From Rhodopseudomonas_A sp036404135 (GTDB lineage Bacteria > Pseudomonadota > Alphaproteobacteria > Rhizobiales > Xanthobacteraceae): a DNA stretch of 58,865 nt. Below are positions 7,463 to 17,514 of this stretch, in pieces. Location of the stretch: positions 1-58,865 of the forward strand of contig NZ_DASWPE010000168.1 of assembly GCF_036404135.1 (NCBI RefSeq), written 5' to 3'. Each line of letters starts with the position of its first letter. Position 1 is the stretch's first letter. Position numbers and translations under genes: made by a program. The notes beneath the pieces were generated by a model. That model was not told the origin of the DNA. It worked only from the letters and a program-made list of their open reading frames with translations, and ran no database searches.

Positions 7463-7720
7463 ATGAAAAAGAAGCTGCCAAAGCTGAGAAGTGACGCCGC
7501 CGCCGAGGCCTTTGTCGCCGAGGCCGACCTCACGCAATACGATCTCTCCGACATGGTGCCGATGCAATTCGAGATGAAGCCGAAGAATAAATCGGTCAAT
7601 CTTCGCTTGCCGGCACAATTACTCGCCGCCGTGCAGCAACGCGCCAAGCAGGCCGGGATTCCCTATCAGCGCTACATCCGCATGGCGCTGGAGCGGGCGT
7701 TGCAGGCACCGAAGTCATAG
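7463..7720 (+). CDS. CopG/BrnA-type antitoxin without its usual toxin
   Basis: This 85-residue protein has the layout of the CopG-antitoxin family. LPKLRSDAAAEAFVAEADL is followed by YDLSDMVPMQFEMKPK, then the ribbon-helix-helix segment SVNLRLPAQLLAAVQQRAK with PYQRYIRMALERAL. Such proteins normally follow a BrnT-type toxin, but here the upstream gene is ParE-like. AAAGGAG precedes the ATG at good spacing. The RHH domain could provide DNA binding and autoregulation for the whole cluster. Confidence 0.8.
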   Translation: MKKKLPKLRSDAAAEAFVAEADLTQYDLSDMVPMQFEMKPKNKSVNLRLPAQLLAAVQQRAKQAGIPYQRYIRMALERALQAPKS

Positions 7721-8228
7721 GCGTTGCAGCATGGCGCCCCCGCCGCCCCTTCGCCGCACACCGCGCCGTCATCCTGAGAGCCTGACCGAAAAAGCAGCGA
7801 GCAAAATCAGGGTTTTTGTCATTGCGAGCCGGGGACGGCGCGTACGCCGGCCGAGAGGCGAAGCAATTCAGGGGCCGCAAGCGTGGCCCTGGATTGCTTC
7901 GTCGCAAGAGCTCCTCGCAATGACGCGTTTAATGCCTAATTTCATTGATCGCTTCTTGAGTCGGACTCTGAGGAGCCGGGCGAAGCGCAGCGAAGCCGGG
8001 CGTCGCGAAGGATGCGCCGCGCAGGCTTGTTGCATGATCCTTGTTGCGAACCTTGTCGCCCATCCTTGTTGCGTCATCCTTCGAGGCGCGCCGACGAGGT
8101 GCTTCCGTTGTCACTAAGCAAGCCGCACGGCGCGCACCTCAGGATGACGGCGCCCGGCTCGCGGCAACGCGGCGCGGCGCCCTTGCAGAACGGTCACGCT
8201 CAAGCAACAGCGCGGTGCCCCCTCGCCG
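7721..8228. repeat. Intergenic region with two REP-like palindromes
   Basis: No gene is supported in these 508 bp. One element runs from GTCATTGCGAGC at 7818 to GCTCCTCGCAATGACG at 7924, with internal GAAGCAATTC and GGATTGCTTCG, a common intergenic palindrome in this group. The second runs from CGTCATCCTTCGAGG at 8072 to CACCTCAGGATGACG at 8149 and belongs to the same family as the array at 116-1045. Confidence 0.8.
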
Positions 8229-9017
8229 CTACGCCGCGGTCCAGCCGCCGTCGATCGAGAGGTTGGCGCCGGTGATTTGGCTCGCGTCATCGCCGCACAG
8301 ATACAATGCCAGCGCCGCGACCTGTTCGGCGGTGACGAACTGCTTGGTCGGCTGCGCCTGCAGCAGCACGTCGTTGATCACCTGGTCCTTGGTGAGATTG
8401 CGCGCCTTCATGGTGTCGGGGATCTGCTTCTCGACCAGCGGCGTCCAGACATAGCCCGGCGAGATGCAGTTCACGGTGATCTTGAATTCCGCGAGCTCCA
8501 GCGCCGCGGTCTTGGTCAGACCGGCGATGCCGTGCTTGGCGGCGACATAGGCCGACTTGAACGGCGAGGCCACCAACGAATGCGCCGAGGCGGTGTTGAT
8601 GATGCGGCCCCAGCCGCGCTTCTTCATGCCGGGGATCGCGGCGCGGATGCCGTGAAACGCCGACGAGAGATTAATGGCGATGATGGCGTCCCATTTCTCG
8701 ATCGGAAACGCCTCGATCGGCGACACGAACTGGATGCCGGCATTGTTGACCAGCACGTCGACCGAGCCGAAGGTCTTTTCGCCGAACGCGATCATCTCGG
8801 CGATCTCGGCCGGCTTCAGCATGTCGGCCGGCGAATACACCGCCTTGACCGAAAAATCGCTTTCGATCTTGGCGCGCTCGCGCTCGATGTCGGCGGCTTC
8901 CCCCATGCCGTTGATCACCACATTGGCGCCGGCGCCGGCGAAGGCGCGCGCATAAGCGAGGCCAATGCCGCTGGTCGAGCCGGTCACCACCGCGGTCTTG
9001 CCTGTCAACGTCCCCAT
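8229..9017 (-). CDS. bdhA: 3-hydroxybutyrate dehydrogenase (SDR family)
   Basis: This 262-residue short-chain dehydrogenase has the NAD-binding TGSTSGIG motif near the N-terminus, NNAG at about residue 90, catalytic Ser in NTASAHS, and Tyr/Lys in YVAAK. The C-terminal half, with SPGYVWTPLVEKQIPD and ITGANLSIDGGWTA, is typical of D-3-hydroxybutyrate dehydrogenase, which converts 3-hydroxybutyrate to acetoacetate with NAD. I chose ATG at 9017 because GAGGAGAG lies upstream; 13 further codons are open. A patatin-like lipase gene lies upstream on the same strand, so both may serve PHB turnover. A PHA synthase is encoded at 54.9 kb. Confidence 0.88.
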   Translation of the reverse strand: MGTLTGKTAVVTGSTSGIGLAYARAFAGAGANVVINGMGEAADIERERAKIESDFSVKAVYSPADMLKPAEIAEMIAFGEKTFGSVDVLVNNAGIQFVSPIEAFPIEKWDAIIAINLSSAFHGIRAAIPGMKKRGWGRIINTASAHSLVASPFKSAYVAAKHGIAGLTKTAALELAEFKITVNCISPGYVWTPLVEKQIPDTMKARNLTKDQVINDVLLQAQPTKQFVTAEQVAALALYLCGDDASQITGANLSIDGGWTAA

Positions 9018-9092
9018 TGGCTGCTCTCCTCGTGCTGTGATGGCGTGCGGCGGCACCGCGACGCGGGCCGCGATGGCTGGGTCGGCAAACCG

Positions 9093-10238
9093 CTATTTGA
9101 ACGCCTCTTTGGTGAGATCGAAGGTCACCATGGTCTCGCCGTGCTGCGGCGGCTGCAGCCAGTCCGGATGCCGCATCGACAGATGCACGTCCTGCTCACC
9201 GGATTTCCAGTGTTCGACCATGTTGAGGCGGGAGAAATCATAGTCCTTCGAGGAGGCCTCGTAATTGCGCTTGCGATAGATCAGGTGCACCACGCTGACG
9301 GTGTTTTCCTCCGCGGCCTCGTGCAGGATAGCGTAGGCCGGATCGTTGCGCAATTCGTCGGGCAGTTTGTCGATCAGATCGCGCAGCGCCTTGCGGGTGT
9401 TGTGGATCTGCTTGTTCTTGTCGGTGTTCATCCTTGTGCGGCTGGAAAACCGGATATCTTTCTCGCGTTCGGCGGCTTCCAGCAGGGTTTCCGGCAGCCG
9501 GCCGCGGGCGCTGAACAGATCGACCTGGAAGATCAACAGATCGTCGACGGTCTCCTGCTCCAGCACGTAGTCCAGCGGCGTGTTGGAGGCGATGCCGCCG
9601 TCCCAGTAGAATTCGCCGTCGATCTCGATCGCCGGAAAGCCCGGCGGCAGCGCCGCCGACGCCATGACGTGCTCGGCGCCGATCTTCTGCCTTGTGTTGT
9701 CGAAATAGCAGAAATTGCCGGAGGCGATGTTGACCGCGCCGATGCTGAGCCGCGTAGTGTTGGCCCGGGCATTGATGCGGTCGAAATCCACCAGCCGCTC
9801 CAGCGTGCCGCGCAGCGGCGTGGTGTCGTAATAGCTCAGCGAGGTCAGATCCGGCGGCGGAAAGAACTGCGGCGGCGGGAATCTGGGCGTAAAGAAGCCG
9901 GGCACGCCAAACGCCGCGGTCAACGCCGCGCTGGTCTCGTTGAACAGCGAATGCACCCGGTCGTCGTGCAGCAAGGGCTGCCACGGCACCGGCGAAGACG
10001 CCAGCTCCCAGAATTCCTTCAGCTTCGCCACCCGCTGCTCGCGCGGATTGCCGGCGATGATCGCAGCGTTGATGGCGCCGATCGAGATGCCGGCGATCCA
10101 TTGCGGTTCGAAATCGTGGTGACACAGCGCCTGATAAGCGCCGGCCTGATAGGAGCCGAGCGCGCCGCCGCCTTGCAGCACCAGCACGCGGCGGCCTTCG
10201 GCGGGATGCGAAGCCGGCTTGGCGACAGCTGTATCCAT
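9093..10238 (-). CDS. Patatin-like phospholipase family protein
   Basis: This 381-residue protein has the patatin signatures: oxyanion loop LQGGGALGSYQ near residue 20, nucleophile elbow GISIG near residue 50, and catalytic Asp in WDGGIASNT near 210. It has no signal peptide. The C-terminal 150 residues match the extension found in proteins of this subgroup (DUF3734-like). It lies 75 bp ahead of the 3-hydroxybutyrate dehydrogenase gene on the same strand. That pairing would fit a role in lipid or PHB degradation, but the substrate is unproven. Confidence 0.87.
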   Translation of the reverse strand: MDTAVAKPASHPAEGRRVLVLQGGGALGSYQAGAYQALCHHDFEPQWIAGISIGAINAAIIAGNPREQRVAKLKEFWELASSPVPWQPLLHDDRVHSLFNETSAALTAAFGVPGFFTPRFPPPQFFPPPDLTSLSYYDTTPLRGTLERLVDFDRINARANTTRLSIGAVNIASGNFCYFDNTRQKIGAEHVMASAALPPGFPAIEIDGEFYWDGGIASNTPLDYVLEQETVDDLLIFQVDLFSARGRLPETLLEAAEREKDIRFSSRTRMNTDKNKQIHNTRKALRDLIDKLPDELRNDPAYAILHEAAEENTVSVVHLIYRKRNYEASSKDYDFSRLNMVEHWKSGEQDVHLSMRHPDWLQPPQHGETMVTFDLTKEAFK

Positions 10239-10328
10239 CGGGGCCCCATCGGATCGTGGGAAGCACGGCGCAAAGTGCCGCGCGACGGCGGCGGCGTCAA
10301 TCGCGTCGCGCCGAATGTTTGCGCGGGC

Positions 10329-10838
10329 TCAGCTCGGCTCGGTGGAGGCCAGGATCAGCGTCCAGAATACCTTGTATTTGGTATTCGGCGCATAGCTCGC
10401 CGCGATGCCGAGTTTTGTGACACCGGATTTCAGCATGTTGGCCTTGTGCGGCGGGGAATCCCGCCAGCCGGAGAACGCTTCGGCGAGCGTGTGGTAACCG
10501 GCGGAGACGTTCTCCACCGCTAGCGTCGCCGGATAGCCGCCGGCATTGAGCCGCTGCGGCAGCGGCGCCTTGACGTTGTGGTCGAGCTTGTTGCGCCTGG
10601 CCATGGTCATCGACTGGTCTTCCGCCAGCGCCACCAGCGCCGGATCGACCACCACCGGGCCGAGCCCGTTGTTCTGCCGGTACAGCGAGATCATCGAGGC
10701 GGCGGCCTGCGGATCGAGCTTGGCGCCGCCATTGGCCATGCTGAGATACATCGCCGGCTCTTCGACGCTCGGCGCGACCTCGCCGGCGCAGCCCGCCAGC
10801 AGCAACAGGCCGAAACCGGCCACGACAACCCGCAACAT
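10329..10838 (-). CDS. CAP/SCP-domain lipoprotein
   Basis: This 169-residue protein has a short lipoprotein signal ending LLLLAGC, so the Cys is probably lipidated. A CAP (cysteine-rich secretory, Pfam CAP) domain follows, with ENVSAGYHTLAEAFSGW and SPPHKANML, where the His in the last motif is conserved. Bacterial CAP proteins are envelope proteins of mostly unknown activity. The start at 10838 places the signal peptide correctly, with GGGGGA upstream; seven further codons are open. It is monocistronic as far as can be seen. Confidence 0.86.
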   Translation of the reverse strand: MLRVVVAGFGLLLLAGCAGEVAPSVEEPAMYLSMANGGAKLDPQAAASMISLYRQNNGLGPVVVDPALVALAEDQSMTMARRNKLDHNVKAPLPQRLNAGGYPATLAVENVSAGYHTLAEAFSGWRDSPPHKANMLKSGVTKLGIAASYAPNTKYKVFWTLILASTEPS

Positions 10839-11133
10839 TGAATCAAATCCCCCAGGCAAGGCGGTGGTTGTTGCACGCCAACCATGGCTGAAAGGTGAAC
10901 GCTGCGGGATTTCGCCGCCCGGCCGTCATGGTCCGGCCGAAACGTCCGCCGCCGCGCCCGGCCGCGACGCCGGCGCCGGCAACCACCACGGCGTTCTCAA
11001 CGCAGCGCGTTTTGAACCCCGGCGCTTTTTCCACGACAGACGTTCTGAACGACTGGCTTTCTGAACCGAACTGGCTTTCTGGACGAGATGGTGTCCCGGA
11101 CGACATGGCTTCCCTGACCCAAGGAGCGAGATC

Positions 11134-13179
11134 GTGCCCAAGCTGTTTTTGCTGTTCGCCGCTTTGCAGATCGTCACATTCGCCGCCGCCGCCCGCGCGC
11201 AGCAGCCGCTGAATGCGCCGCGGCTGTTCGAAAATCCGCCGGAACTCAGCCCCGCCCCGACGCTTCGCGCGCCGGGGCTGCGGACGCTGTCGTTGCAGCC
11301 CGCCGGCACCCCGCAGACCGAGGTGACCTACAACCTCAACGTCGCCTTCAGCAACGACGCGACGATCGACAACCCGTCGACCGGAACCCCGGACAAGGTG
11401 CTGCTGCGGACCTATAACGGCAACCTGACCGCGCCGACCCTGGCGGTGACGCCGGGTCAGACGGTGCGGCTGCGGCTGCACAACAAATTGCCGGCGGAGA
11501 GCGAGGCCGATTGTCCGCCGCCGAACGGCCGCAGCCATATCCTGCCGACCTGCTTCAGCATCACCAACATGCATTTCCACGGCCTGCATGTCTCGCCGGC
11601 CGGCAACAGCGATAATGTGCTGCTGGAAATCGGTCCCGGCCAGAATTTCGAATACGAAGTCAACGTCCCCGCCGACCACCCGGCCGGCACCTTCTGGTAC
11701 CACGCCCACCGCCACGGCTCGACCGCGCTGCAGGTCTCCTCGGGGATGGTCGGCGCCTTGATCATCCGCGGCCACCGCAGCGTCGCGCAGCGCGACCTGC
11801 GTGGCGGCTTCGCCGATATCGACACGGTGTTGCGCCGCGCCGACAACCAGGCGCCGCTTGCGGAAAACGTCATGCTGTTCCAGCAGATCGCCTATGCCTG
11901 CTTTGCGCCGAACAGCGCCACGCCGCTGACCACCACGCTGCCGGGCGGCGGCACGGTGTGGTCGTGCCCGCCCGGCCAGGAAGGCATCGTGCAATATTAT
12001 CCGACCCAGTTCGGGCCGCCGAGCTGGCCGGCCTCCGGGCACTACACCATGATCACCGGGCAGATGCAGCCGCGATTCGGCAATTGGGGCGGCGCCGGCA
12101 CGCCGATCCGCGCCGGCGAGATTCAGCGCTGGCGCATGATCCATGGCGGCGTCCGCGACACCATCAACGTGCAACTGGTCAAGGCGGTGGGGCTCGCCGA
12201 CGACGGCAGCGCGCAAAGTGCGGCGCCCGATCCGCAGCTCGGTGCGCAGGGCCAGCTCGACTGGGTGGCGCAGCATTGCGGCGCGGACGCCGTCACGGTG
12301 CCGCAGTGGGAATTCGCCGTCGACGGGCTGACCCGGCGCAGCGCCACGGTGAAGCCGAACAACTTCCTGCAGCCGGGCTATCGCAGCGACGTGCTGGTGG
12401 CGTTCCCGCAGGCCGGGATCTACTGCATCCTCGATCAGGCGGCGCCGGCCACCGCGCTGGTCAATCCGCGGCCGGAAGGCAAGAGCCGGCGGCTGCTCGG
12501 CCTGGTGCGGGTGCAAGGCGGCACGCCGGTCGCCGGCGACCTCGCCGGCTACATCCAGCAACAGTTGCAGGCCGCCAATCCCGGGCTGCCCGCCGACGTC
12601 GCCCAGCAGCTCGGCGGCGGCGACCTGTCGGTGTTCACCCCGAGCAGCGAGCTGCCGACGGATCAGATCGCGCAGACCCGCCACGTCGCCTTCAACATCG
12701 TGCTGCCGCCGGGCAATCCGCCCAACATCCCGGCGCGTTTCGAGATCAACGATTCGATCTACAATCCGGCGCGGGTGGATTTCACCGCGCAGCTCGGCAC
12801 CATCGAGGACTGGGACGTCACCTCGAAACTCGCGGGGCACGTGTTCCATATCCACGTCAACCCGTTCCAGATCGTCGATATCAAGAACGCGGCCAACGCC
12901 TCGATCTTCGGCGCCGACGGCAGTTGCAGCGAGCCGCAGAACGATCGGGAATATTGCGACCTGAAGAACGTCACCCGCGACACGCTGTTCATCAAGCAGG
13001 GCTATCACGCCATCCTGCGCACCGCCTATGTGCGCTATATCGGCGAATATGTGATGCATTGCCACATCCTCGATCACGAGGACCAGGGCATGATGCTGAA
13101 CGTCGCGGTGGTGCCGGAAGGCGCCAATGCGCTGGACAGCGGCGCGCTCGCCGCGACCACCGGGCATGGTCAGCACTGA
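11134..13179 (+). CDS. Multicopper oxidase, exported
   Basis: This 681-residue protein has a Sec-like signal peptide ending in ARAQQ. Copper-binding motifs are complete: HFHGLH and WYHAHRHGS in the first cupredoxin domain, then HVFHIHVNPFQ and MHCHILDHEDQGMM at the C-terminus. The last motif holds the HCH tripeptide bridging type 1 and trinuclear sites. Such enzymes oxidise phenols or metal ions with reduction of O2 to water. The GTG start at 11134 has AAGGAG upstream. The roughly 295 bp before it hold no gene, only a doubled ACTGGCTTTCTG at about 11049-11079. The substrate cannot be told; no copper-export gene is adjacent. Confidence 0.9.
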   Translation: MPKLFLLFAALQIVTFAAAARAQQPLNAPRLFENPPELSPAPTLRAPGLRTLSLQPAGTPQTEVTYNLNVAFSNDATIDNPSTGTPDKVLLRTYNGNLTAPTLAVTPGQTVRLRLHNKLPAESEADCPPPNGRSHILPTCFSITNMHFHGLHVSPAGNSDNVLLEIGPGQNFEYEVNVPADHPAGTFWYHAHRHGSTALQVSSGMVGALIIRGHRSVAQRDLRGGFADIDTVLRRADNQAPLAENVMLFQQIAYACFAPNSATPLTTTLPGGGTVWSCPPGQEGIVQYYPTQFGPPSWPASGHYTMITGQMQPRFGNWGGAGTPIRAGEIQRWRMIHGGVRDTINVQLVKAVGLADDGSAQSAAPDPQLGAQGQLDWVAQHCGADAVTVPQWEFAVDGLTRRSATVKPNNFLQPGYRSDVLVAFPQAGIYCILDQAAPATALVNPRPEGKSRRLLGLVRVQGGTPVAGDLAGYIQQQLQAANPGLPADVAQQLGGGDLSVFTPSSELPTDQIAQTRHVAFNIVLPPGNPPNIPARFEINDSIYNPARVDFTAQLGTIEDWDVTSKLAGHVFHIHVNPFQIVDIKNAANASIFGADGSCSEPQNDREYCDLKNVTRDTLFIKQGYHAILRTAYVRYIGEYVMHCHILDHEDQGMMLNVAVVPEGANALDSGALAATTGHGQH

Positions 13180-13221
13180 GCGGCGCCGGGCGCTGAACGG
13201 CGCCGAAGCGGTTGAGAGAGT

Positions 13222-14260
<1,039 letters not shown>

Positions 14261-14271
<11 letters not shown>

Positions 14272-15154
14272 GGTGCGGCCGTCCTTCCTCGATCTGGCTT
14301 TCCAGAATGGTCTTGGCGATCAGCGTCACCAGCGCCAGCAGCGCCAAGAGCGAGGCGATCGCGAACGACGCCACCAGCTGATACTCGTTGTACAGAATTT
14401 CCACCAACAGCGGCATGGTGTTGGTCTCGCCGCGGATATGCCCGGAGACCACCGAGACCGCGCCGAATTCGCCCATCGCCCGCGCATTGCACAGCAGCAC
14501 GCCGTACAGCAGGCCCCATTTGATGTTGGGCAGCGTCACCTTGACGAAGGTCTGCCAGCCGCGGGCGCCGAGCGAGATCGCCGCCTCTTCTTCCTGCGAA
14601 CCCTGCTCCTGCATCAGCGGGATCAGTTCGCGCGCCACGAAGGGGAAGGTGACGAAGGTGGTGGCGAGCACGATCGCCGGCACCGCGAACAGGATGTGGA
14701 CGCCGTGCGCCATCAGCCACGGCCCGAAGAAGCCCTGCGCGCCGAACAGCAGCACGAACACCAGGCCGGAGATCACCGGCGACACCGAAAACGGCAGGTC
14801 GATCAGCGTCACCAGGAAGGTCTTGCCGCGGAATTCGAATTTGGCGATCGCCCAGGCCGCGGCGATGCCGAAGATCAGGTTGAGGCCGACCGAAATCACA
14901 GCGGTGACCAGCGTCAGCCAGATCGCCGCCAGCGCTTCGGGATCGGTCAGCGACGACAGATAGAAGCCGATGCCCTTGGCGAAGGCTTGCGAAAACACCA
15001 ACAGCAGCGGCAGCACCACGAAGATGGTGAGGAAGGTCAGCGCAAAGCCGATGATCAGCCCGCGCACCAGCCGCGGCTCGCTGCGGGAATCCCGCTTGGC
15101 CAACGGCACCGCCTTGGCCGCAGCCGGGATCGAGGTGGTGGTTGCGATGGTCAT
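14261..15154 (-). CDS. cysW: Sulfate ABC transporter permease CysW
   Basis: This 297-residue inner-membrane protein has about six helices and the BPD-transport coupling loop with EEEAAISLGARGWQTF, which binds the ATPase. The family-specific segment MGEFGAVSVVSGHIRG is present. I chose ATG at 15154 because GGTGAGG precedes it; eight upstream codons are open. The gene starts 4 bp after cysT and overlaps cysA at its end. It forms the channel with CysT. Confidence 0.94.
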
Positions 15155-15158
15155 GGCC

Positions 15159-15995
15159 TCACCCCACCGACAGCGCACGGATCTGCGCCCAGCGTTGCAG
15201 CCGGTTCAGCAGGAAGATGATCAGGAACGAGGTCACCAGCATCACCACCGCGATCGCGGTGGCGTCGGCGTAGCGGAATTCCGACAATCGGATCACGATC
15301 AGCAAAGGCGCGATCTCCGAGACGTTGGGCAGATTGCCGGCGATGAAGATCACCGAACCGTATTCGCCGACCGCGCGCGCGAACGCCAGCGCAAAGCCGG
15401 TGAGGATCGCCGGCGTCAGCGACGGGATGATCACCCTGGTGATGATCTGCCAGCGCGAGGCGCCGAGGCAGGCCGCGGCCTCCTCCAATTCGACGTCGAG
15501 ATCGATCAGCACCGGCTGCACGGTGCGCACCACGAAGGGAATGCCGATGAAGATCATCGCCAGAAAGATGCCGAGCGGGGTGAACGCCACCTTGATGCCG
15601 AGCGCCGCCAGCGGCGCGCCGAGCCAGCCCTGCTGCGCGAACAGCGTGGTCAGCGCGATGCCTGCCACCGCGGTCGGCAGCGCGAAGGGAATGTCGACGA
15701 TGGCGTCGAAGATCCGCCGTCCCGGAAAGCGGTAGCGCACCAGCGCCCAGACGATCAACAGCCCGGCGCCCAGATTGACCAAGGCGGCGGCGAACGCCAG
15801 CCCGAACGAGATCTGCAAGGCATGCAGCGTGCGATTGCTGGTCACCGTGTCGATGAATTGCGACAGGCTAAGTTCGGTGGTCTTGACGAACAGCCCGCCC
15901 AGCGGAATCAGGATCAGCAGCGACAACCAGGTCAGCGTCAGCCCCATGGTGAGGCCGAATCCCGGCAGCGCGGAATGTCTCGAGGCCGCGCTCAT
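15159..15995 (-). CDS. cysT: Sulfate ABC transporter permease CysT (CysU)
   Basis: This 278-residue permease has about six helices. It carries the CysT landmarks FALPTAVAGIALTTLF, IPFVVRTVQPVLIDLD, the coupling loop EEAAACLGASRW, and AVGEYGSVIFIAGN. I chose ATG at 15995 because the upstream open frame is encoded by a REP-like repeat and is not protein-like. The 406 bp between this gene and sbp are filled by two palindromic elements, which probably uncouple the levels of binding protein and permease mRNA. Confidence 0.93.
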   Translation of the reverse strand: MSAASRHSALPGFGLTMGLTLTWLSLLILIPLGGLFVKTTELSLSQFIDTVTSNRTLHALQISFGLAFAAALVNLGAGLLIVWALVRYRFPGRRIFDAIVDIPFALPTAVAGIALTTLFAQQGWLGAPLAALGIKVAFTPLGIFLAMIFIGIPFVVRTVQPVLIDLDVELEEAAACLGASRWQIITRVIIPSLTPAILTGFALAFARAVGEYGSVIFIAGNLPNVSEIAPLLIVIRLSEFRYADATAIAVVMLVTSFLIIFLLNRLQRWAQIRALSVG

Positions 15996-16401
15996 GTTGA
16001 ACTCCGGGGCACGCGGCTGTTTCCCCTCCCCCTTGCGGGGAGGGTGGCCCGGCGAAGCCGGGTCGGGTGGGGGAACAACGAATGCCGTGCGTGCGGCACC
16101 CCCACCCCGGCCTCCGCTTGCCGACGCTGCGCGTCGGCGTCGCTCGGCCGACCCTCCCCGCAAGGGGGAGGGATTAGTCGAGCGCCGCGATCAAACAAAT
16201 CACCTCGCGACAACGTCACCTCTCCCCGCTTGCGGGGAGAGGTCGACCGGCGGAGCGCAGCGATGCCGGTCGGGTGAGGGGGCGTCTCACCCAGGCCGGA
16301 CTCGGTGAGGCGCCCCCTCACCCCAACCCTCTCCCCGCAAGCGGGGAGAGGGAGCGCGCTGCCGCGGTCGATCAGCATCGGATCACTTTCAAGTCGGACA
16401 T
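15996..16401. repeat. Two REP-like palindromes between sbp and cysT
   Basis: No gene lies here. The left element runs from CCCCTCCCCCTTGCGGGGAG at 16024 to CCCGCAAGGGGGAGGG at about 16172. The right element runs from CACCTCTCCCCGCTTGCGGG at about 16219 to CCCGCAAGCGGGGAGAGGG at about 16351. Each outer pair can base-pair, and each contains inner GGTCGGGTG-type segments. A related element sits at the equivalent place between the second sbp and cysT genes (26198-26352). Confidence 0.88.
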
Positions 16402-17391
16402 TCAGTTCTTGTAGATCTTATCGAACACGCCGCCGTCGCTGAAGTGTTCCTTTTGCGCCTTGGTCCAGCCGCCGAACACGTCGTCGATGGTGAACAGCTC
16501 GACCTTGGCAAAGGAGTCGGCATATTTCTTGGCCACCGCGGCGTCGCGCGGCCGGTAGAAATTGCGCGCGGCGATTTCCTGGCCTTCCGGGGTGTACCAG
16601 TATTTCAGGTAAGCCTCGGCGGCGGCGCGGGTGCCCTTCTTGTCGGCGACGCTATCGACCACCGCGACCGGCGGCTCGGCCAGGATCGACACCGACGGCG
16701 CCACGATCTCGAACTTGTCCTTGCCGAATTCCTTCACCGCCAGATAGGCCTCGTTTTCCCAGGCCAGCAGCACGTCGCCGACGCCGCGCTCGACGAAGGT
16801 TACGGTGGAGCCGCGCGCCCCGGTGTCCAGCACCGGCACGTTCTTGTAGACGTTGCCGACAAATTCCCGCGCGCCTTCCTCGTTGCCGGATTTCTTCAGC
16901 GCATAGCCCCACGCCGCCAGATAGTTCCAGCGGGCGCCGCCCGAGGTCTTCGGGTTCGGCGTGATCACGCTGACGCCGGGTTTGGTCAGATCGTCCCAGT
17001 CCTTGATCGCCTTCGGGTTGCCCTTGCGCACCAGGAACACGATGGTCGAGGTGTAGGGCGAGGAGTTCTGCGGCAGCTTGGTCTGCCAATCCTTGGCGAG
17101 CAGCCCCTTGTTGGCGATGGCGTCGATGTCATAGGCCAGCGCCAAAGTGACCACGTCGGCCTGCAGCCCGTCGATCACCGAACGCGCCTGCGCGCCGGAG
17201 CCGCCATGCGACTGCTTGATCTCGACGCTCTTGCCGGTATCCTTCTGGTAGACCGCGGCGAACGCCTTGTTGAAATCGGTGTAGAGCTCGCGGGTCGGAT
17301 CATACGACACGTTGAGCAGCGAGACGTCCGCGGCCATCGCGGAGCCTGCCCAGAGAAGTCCCGCAATCACGGGAAGAAAACGACGGACCAT
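16402..17391 (-). CDS. sbp: Sulfate-binding periplasmic protein
   Basis: This 329-residue protein has a signal peptide ending GSAMAAD. It shows the sulfate-binding family motifs LLNVSYDPTRELY, QSHGGSGAQARSVIDGL, ADVVTLALAYDID, FLVRKGNPKAIKDWDDL and NPKTSGGARWNYLAAWGY. It delivers sulfate to CysTWA. I chose ATG at 17391 because GGAGAG lies 4 nt upstream and the signal peptide then starts correctly; 12 nt further up is another ATG. It is preceded by cysH with a 123-bp gap and followed by REP-like elements before cysT. Confidence 0.93.
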   Translation of the reverse strand: MVRRFLPVIAGLLWAGSAMAADVSLLNVSYDPTRELYTDFNKAFAAVYQKDTGKSVEIKQSHGGSGAQARSVIDGLQADVVTLALAYDIDAIANKGLLAKDWQTKLPQNSSPYTSTIVFLVRKGNPKAIKDWDDLTKPGVSVITPNPKTSGGARWNYLAAWGYALKKSGNEEGAREFVGNVYKNVPVLDTGARGSTVTFVERGVGDVLLAWENEAYLAVKEFGKDKFEIVAPSVSILAEPPVAVVDSVADKKGTRAAAEAYLKYWYTPEGQEIAARNFYRPRDAAVAKKYADSFAKVELFTIDDVFGGWTKAQKEHFSDGGVFDKIYKN

Positions 17392-17514
17392 ATTACTCTC
17401 CATTGGCCGGAGGACATCATTGTCTTTGACGGCGAAGGTCGGAAACTCCTGGAGAACCGCAGTCGAGTCAACGAAACCAGATTTCATTGTTAGCAGCGAT
17501 GCAGCGCCAATATC

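Noticed and set aside
8277..10523. A 748-codon open frame on the plus strand opposite the dehydrogenase and patatin genes
   Set aside because: It is an antisense shadow in GC-rich sequence. The translation is Arg/His/Gln/Asp-rich with no domain, while the opposite strand encodes complete families. The same applies to long antisense frames at 10843-13176, 23202-25268, 28197-30470, 49846-52503 and 54999-57218.
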